28,182 bases of DNA from JBBDIM01 sp040880405 (GTDB lineage Bacteria; Planctomycetota; Planctomycetia; Pirellulales; Pirellulaceae). The position numbers were made by a program, and so were the translations under genes. Positions 24,348 to 28,182 of this stretch are shown here, in pieces. How positions within the stretch are numbered: the stretch's first letter is position 1; each line of letters starts with the position of its first letter. A model generated the notes under the pieces. It did no database searches. It saw only the letters and a list, made by a program, of their open reading frames with translations, and had not been told where the DNA came from. The stretch is from contig JBBDIM010000098.1 of assembly GCA_040880405.1 (NCBI GenBank), positions 1 through 28,182 on the forward strand, in the 5' to 3' direction.

Positions 24348-24611
24348 ATGTCCGAGGAAACGATTGAGTTACTGCGAGCCGTATCCAGTGTCTTGCTGTA
24401 TTGTTGGCTGTTGGGCTTTGTCCTGCTGTTCGCTTGGTTTGCGATGTTCCTGATGCTGCGGAACTTCATCCAACGCATCCATGGCGGAATGTTTGGACTC
24501 TCGGTCCACGAGTTGAACGTGATCTTCTACTGCGGCATGGGGCTTTGGAAATTGGGGGTGATTTTGCTGTTCTTATTCCCCTGGATCGCAATCCGGCTGG
24601 TCATTGGTTAG
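24348..24611 (+). CDS. DUF6868-like small membrane protein
   Basis: This 87-residue protein has two membrane helices (about residues 13-38, VLLYCWLLGFVLLFAWFAMFLM, and 58-86, FYCGMGLWKLGVILLFLFPWIA) joined by RNFIQRIHGGMFGLSVHELNVI. The pattern W/RIHG-x-F-LS-x-E..., ...GM-x-LWKLG matches small proteins I know as DUF6868, of unknown function. The strong ribosome site and 27-bp spacing after the E1-like gene suggest it is the last gene of that operon or has its own message. Confidence 0.82.
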   Translation: MSEETIELLRAVSSVLLYCWLLGFVLLFAWFAMFLMLRNFIQRIHGGMFGLSVHELNVIFYCGMGLWKLGVILLFLFPWIAIRLVIG

Positions 24612-24653
24612 TTTTCTCAGCCCCAACGAGAAGACGTGAAACAGCCAGGGGTT

Positions 24654-25323
24654 GGGTGCCATGCCCACGCCCTCCAACGTGGGCACGCGAAGTGAGAGGT
24701 GATTAAGGGGCTGCCGATGAATAACTTCCTGATTTCGTAGTGTCCCGCCTACCTCTCATAGCGCAGGCTGCGCCGAACAGGTGTGCGCCCCGCGATTTTT
24801 CACAAGGTATCAGCGACCAAGTTCGATTGTCATCACTACCGAGAAACCAACGCCGAAGGCGTGGCCCTATACCAGCCTGGGACGCGAGTCCCAGGTCCCG
24901 GTAACAATTGTTACGTGAGGGCTGAAGGCCCGGTACTATCGAAGAAAATAGGGCCGGGCCTTCAGCCCTCACGACCTTTGGGGGATGCATTTCCTGGGAC
25001 TGTCGTCCCAGGCTGGTATAGGGCCGGGCCGCTGGCCCTGGGTTTTTCACTCGGGTGGGGGTTAACGACATTGCAAACCGGGAAGTTATTTTTCGATCTC
25101 CCCTAAGCCTCTTCTGTGGAGTCAGGACGCCGCCTCGGGGTCCTTCAGACGATAATGCCGGTACGACAAGGTTCCACTGGCGGGCGCGGCAAGTGTGATA
25201 TCAAATTGTTCCATTGACCGTGGGATCGCGGTCGACCGTTTCGGTCGTTGATAATCGAGCGTTGCCGGTGGAGAATCACCCCGCCAAAACATGCCCACGT
25301 TGGAGGGCGTGGGCATGGCACCC
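24654..25323. repeat. 32-bp inverted repeats flanking a ~600-bp region (family F)
   Basis: The 32-bp sequence at 24654-24685 (GGGTGCCATGCCCACGCC...) is exactly complementary to 25292-25323. Each copy is itself a hairpin (TGCCCACG-CCCTCCAA-CGTGGGCA). They enclose 606 bp that hold the family B element at 24865-25023 but no convincing gene. Whether this is one mobile unit or two insertions of the same hairpin repeat is not clear. Confidence 0.85.
24865..25023. repeat. Long hairpin element, family B (full copy)
   Basis: The 159-bp stretch folds back on itself: CCCTATACCAGCCTGGGAC at 24865-24883 is complementary to 25005-25023, and GTGAGGGCTGAAGGCC at 24915-24930 is exactly complementary to 24957-24972. 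Between these lie small hairpins (CCTGGGAC-GCGA-GTCCCAGG; CCTGGGAC-TGTC-GTCCCAGG) and the palindrome GTAACAATTGTTAC at 24901-24914, which is not matched on the other arm. The right half shares order and sequence with 15022-15068. Confidence 0.88.
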
Positions 25324-25354
25324 GTGCTGGTTCTTGGCCGACCAAGAAACTCCC

Positions 25355-26518
25355 CTACTCGCGCCGCAACACCAACTGCGTGATCTCCGGTTGGCAATTC
25401 CAGCGGAGGGGGTTGGTGCCGGAGACTCCGCGGCTCACCTGCATTAAGGTTTCACCTCGGCGGAAGGTTCCGCCGGCGTAGCGGACTCCGTATCGGCTGG
25501 GGCTGACCAAGGGGCCGGCGATTGGTAACCGGATTTGGCCGCCATGGTTGTGCCCCGCGAGGACCAAGTCGAAACCATGCCGGTGGGCCCAGTCGATTTG
25601 GTCTGGAGTATGGGCCAGTAAGATTCGGAACATATCGTCAACCGGCGGCACGTGGTCTTCTGCCGGTGCTGCGAACCAGGGAGATTCGTTGCCCGCGAGG
25701 AGGACCGTTTCGCCACGCCACTGGGCCGTTTGCACCGCGCCGCCCAGATCATTCCACCCGGCGCTGACCAAGGCCCGCCGCGCCGCTACGACATCATGGA
25801 GCCGCACGTCATGGTTTCCGAATACGAAGAAAACTCCCGCGCGGGCTTGGAGCCGGAACAGGACGTCGGTGGCCCAGTCGATGCAGTGGTCCTTATCGTA
25901 CACGTCCCCGGCAACCATCACGCAGTCCGACTCAAACTGATTGGCCTGATCGATCACCTGGTGATAATAGGCCTTGGTCATTTGCCCGGTGAGGTGCAGG
26001 TCGGAGAGATGGGTGATGGTCCAGCCGTCGAGGGCTTCCGGCAACCGAGGCAGGACCAACTCGCGACGATTGACGCAGAGCCGGAGGATCTCGTTGCCGG
26101 GAAGTCGATTCGCCCCTTGAAACAGGGTGCCACCGAGAAACTCTGCGTGTCGATCGGAAAAATCGTGCCGCGTTTCCGCCACCTGTCGCACGTAGCGAGC
26201 GGCGTGGTACACGTCCCAGCGGTGCGAGAGCCACAGCACGCAGGCCAGCAGAGCGCATAGCCAGCAGAGCGGCAGGTACACCAAGGGGGTCAGGTACCAG
26301 ACGCGGGGCTCGTTCCAATCCAAGAGCCAACCCCACACCAGATACCAAATGGCCCAGACCAGCGGCAGGAAGATCGCGATGGCGAAGATACTAATTTCGA
26401 GGGCATCGATCACCCACTTTTTCCACGGCAGGCTGTGGACCATGCAGTGAATCCGGGTCCACAGGGCCAAGTGCCCCATATAGGCGATTGCGAAGACGAA
26501 GAGGTGAGCGAGAGACAT
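25355..26518 (-). CDS. Membrane-anchored metallophosphoesterase (calcineurin-like)
   Basis: In this 387-residue protein, residues 1-100 contain three or four membrane helices (HLFVFAIAYMGHLALW, IFAIAIFLPLVWAIWYLVW, YLTPLVYLPLCWLCALLACVLWL). The C-terminal half is a two-metal phosphoesterase: D173-x-H175 in ITHLSDLHLTG, D205 in MVAGDVYD, N235-H236 in FVFGNHDVRL, then LLAHTPD and LVLAGHNHGGQIRLP. It resembles the YkuE/LpxG-like group that cleaves lipid-linked or other phosphodiesters at the membrane; the substrate is unknown. It starts 9 bp after the stop of the PAS-GAF-receiver gene on the same strand, so the two are probably cotranscribed. The gene stop lies 31 bp to the right of the family F repeat. 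Confidence 0.9.
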   Translation of the reverse strand: MSLAHLFVFAIAYMGHLALWTRIHCMVHSLPWKKWVIDALEISIFAIAIFLPLVWAIWYLVWGWLLDWNEPRVWYLTPLVYLPLCWLCALLACVLWLSHRWDVYHAARYVRQVAETRHDFSDRHAEFLGGTLFQGANRLPGNEILRLCVNRRELVLPRLPEALDGWTITHLSDLHLTGQMTKAYYHQVIDQANQFESDCVMVAGDVYDKDHCIDWATDVLFRLQARAGVFFVFGNHDVRLHDVVAARRALVSAGWNDLGGAVQTAQWRGETVLLAGNESPWFAAPAEDHVPPVDDMFRILLAHTPDQIDWAHRHGFDLVLAGHNHGGQIRLPIAGPLVSPSRYGVRYAGGTFRRGETLMQVSRGVSGTNPLRWNCQPEITQLVLRRE

Positions 26519-26527
26519 CGTTACCGG

Positions 26528-28182
26528 CTAGGGGGTCTTCGTCGCGTAGGCCGTCATGACGCGTTCGATGGTCTCGATCAGTTGGTCCAAGCGGAAGGGT
26601 TTGTAGAGGACCGCGTTGGGCAATAGGCCCGCTTGCCGAGCCTTGACGATGCTATGGCCGGGGTCGTAGCCGAAGCCGGTCATCAAAATCATCGGGACTG
26701 GGTTGACGATGTCTCGCAGTCTCAAAAGGAGCTGATGCCCCGACATGTCAGGCAGGTGGACATCGCAGATGATCGCGTCGTAGCTGCTGGTGTGGAGTCC
26801 GGCCCTCACCATGCCGACCGCCTCGTCCCCATCGTGGGCCGTTTCGATATCGCAGCCGTATCGCTCCAATAAGGCATGGGCAGCGCTGCGGACCGATTCG
26901 TCGGCGTCGACCACCAAGGCCCGCGCACCCTTGAGTAGCGGCCTGGCTTCCAGTTTCGCCGAGGGGGGGACCGCCTTGGCGGGGGTCATTTTCTCGCCGA
27001 CTTTTTGGATGACGCGTTTGATATCGCGTCCGTTTTGGACGATCGCCCGCAGACGGTCGACCACTTCCTGGTCGTGGCCGATGTAGCGGTGCATGACGTT
27101 GACGGCGTCGTTCAAGATCTCATCAATCGGCAAGGCGACCGCGCTGTGGATCGCTTCGACGCTGGCCTGGGCGGTATTGGCCTGCTGGGCGACCAGCAGT
27201 TCCAGGGTGTTCAACGCAACCGCCAGATCTCGGCAGAAGATCTCCAGGAACTGCAAATCGCTGTTGGAGAACGCCCGCGGCTCGGGGCTCTCGACATTGA
27301 ACGAGCCAATCACTTGGTCATGCAGCAGCAACGGGACCGTCAAGGAGCTTTTCGCACCCTTGAAGCCCTCTAGGTAGAGGGGGTCTTTGCTGGTGTCCTC
27401 GCACAGGTAGCTCTTGCCGGTCGAGGCGACAAACCCGGTCACGCCGTTGTTGGTCGACTGGGCGTACAGTTCCCGCTCGGCGGCCTGCTTGTCGATCCCC
27501 ACGGACAATAGCGGGACCAACTCACCGGTTCGTTGATCGAGCAGGCGAATCTCGATCACGTCGAAGCTGAGCAGGTCTTTGGTGTAATGCAGAATGTTCG
27601 ATTTGAGCAGTTCGATTCGCTCGGAGACCTCCATGTTGAAGATCTCTTCGGTGGTCAGATCGGCCAGTTCCATCCCGGCGCGGTGGATCGCATCGAGCTT
27701 TTGTCGCTGCAGGACTTCCTCGGTAACGTCACGAACCGTGACAATCAAGTTTTTGGCGGGAGCGGAGCCGGAAACCAGCGGGGCGGCGTGGACCTGGAAG
27801 TAGCGGTTGTCTTCCGTCCGCAGGGTCGAGACGCTCGGCTGAGAGGTGGTCAGAGCGGTGTGGAAGGGGCAATAATCGGGACCGAGGATTTCCGGGCTGC
27901 CCAGTGCGGTGTAGAAGTTGACCCCGATCACCATCTCGCGGCCCGTCCACCGCCGGATACAGTTATTGGCCCAGACGATTGAGTTCTCCTGGTCGAGCAT
28001 GGCGACGCCGTCCGGCATCCCCTCTAAAATTCGCTCGTTCTCCAGAAGTCCCCCAATCCGGGCCGGTACCTCCAAGTATTGGGATGCGATGAACACCCCT
28101 TTGAAGTCGGTCTTACGGAGATGACCGAGAGCCCTTAGTGGAGCGGATACCTGCGTTACTTCGTACATTTCACGCAGATAGT
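26528..28182 (-). CDS. PAS-GAF-receiver signalling protein without kinase domain (5' end outside window)
   Basis: The first ATG in frame is at 28168 (546 residues), but the frame stays open to the window edge (YLREMYEVTQVS) and the first 40 residues read like the interior of a domain, so the gene probably begins beyond the edge. Domains in order: PAS about 45-150 (ILEGMPDGVAMLDQENSIVWANNCIRRWTGREM, VRDVTEEVLQRQKLDAI), GAF about 185-325 (LLSFDVIEIRLLDQRTGELVPLLSVG, GVTGFVASTGKSYLCEDTSKDP, LTVPLLLHDQVIGSFNVES), a helical linker about 330-390, and a receiver about 415-540 with D421, D423, the phosphorylation site D469 (CDVHLPDMSG), T497 and K523 (LYKPF). No histidine-kinase ATPase domain and no output domain follow, so another kinase must act on D469. 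It lies 9 bp before the metallophosphoesterase. Confidence 0.85.
   Translation of the reverse strand, partial: YLREMYEVTQVSAPLRALGHLRKTDFKGVFIASQYLEVPARIGGLLENERILEGMPDGVAMLDQENSIVWANNCIRRWTGREMVIGVNFYTALGSPEILGPDYCPFHTALTTSQPSVSTLRTEDNRYFQVHAAPLVSGSAPAKNLIVTVRDVTEEVLQRQKLDAIHRAGMELADLTTEEIFNMEVSERIELLKSNILHYTKDLLSFDVIEIRLLDQRTGELVPLLSVGIDKQAAERELYAQSTNNGVTGFVASTGKSYLCEDTSKDPLYLEGFKGAKSSLTVPLLLHDQVIGSFNVESPEPRAFSNSDLQFLEIFCRDLAVALNTLELLVAQQANTAQASVEAIHSAVALPIDEILNDAVNVMHRYIGHDQEVVDRLRAIVQNGRDIKRVIQKVGEKMTPAKAVPPSAKLEARPLLKGARALVVDADESVRSAAHALLERYGCDIETAHDGDEAVGMVRAGLHTSSYDAIICDVHLPDMSGHQLLLRLRDIVNPVPMILMTGFGYDPGHSIVKARQAGLLPNAVLYKPFRLDQLIETIERVMTAYATKTP

Noticed and set aside
25122..25397. 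Frame of 91 codons on the minus strand
   Set aside because: It includes one arm of the 32-bp inverted repeat, overlaps the end of the phosphoesterase gene and has no recognisable domain; a short remnant cannot be fully excluded.

Overview
The window looks like chromosomal DNA of a GC-rich planctomycete, most likely of the Pirellulales. I infer this from gene content (a paired FabZ-like/ACP/FabF cluster, a ThuA-like secreted protein, redoxin and PAS-GAF-receiver proteins, a divergent UvrA) and from many dispersed hairpin repeats between the genes. No tRNA, rRNA, CRISPR array, phage structural gene or transposase was recognised.

Layout. 1-811: tandem hairpin repeats running into the 3' end of a secreted redoxin gene (-). 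1095-2873: SLC13-type permease with two TrkA_C domains (+). 3170-5103: a two-module protein of unknown function, a truncated yjbQ start fused to the 3' end of a foreign ATP-binding/regulator gene, an intact yjbQ, and a small CxxC protein. 5322-7287: secreted ComEC-like metallo-beta-lactamase and a ThuA-like protein. 7288-8030: repeat-rich gap. 8031-10019 (-): an ABC/OLD-type ATPase followed 6 bp later by a DUF3226 TOPRIM-like protein, which looks like an undescribed or under-described defence pair. 10188-13408 (-): FabZ-like, ACP, second FabZ-like and FabF, a specialised fatty-acid or polyketide-like module with a 4 x 16 bp minisatellite. 13880-15016: nadA. 15233-15424: possible small zinc-ribbon protein. 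15732-18413 (-): ligA and a cupin. 18676-19026 (-): small membrane protein. 19494-24320: a tightly coupled operon of a uvrA-like gene, an unknown gene and an E1-like ThiF/MoeB gene, followed by a DUF6868 membrane protein. 24612-25354: large inverted-repeat elements. 25355-28182 (-): metallophosphoesterase and a PAS-GAF-receiver protein that runs off the window.

Most single genes are ordinary. The strongest candidates for something new are the ATPase/TOPRIM pair, the UvrA-unknown-E1 operon, the recombination scar around yjbQ, and the several families of hairpin repeats that fill nearly every gap. All family names come from recognising motifs by eye; no search was run.
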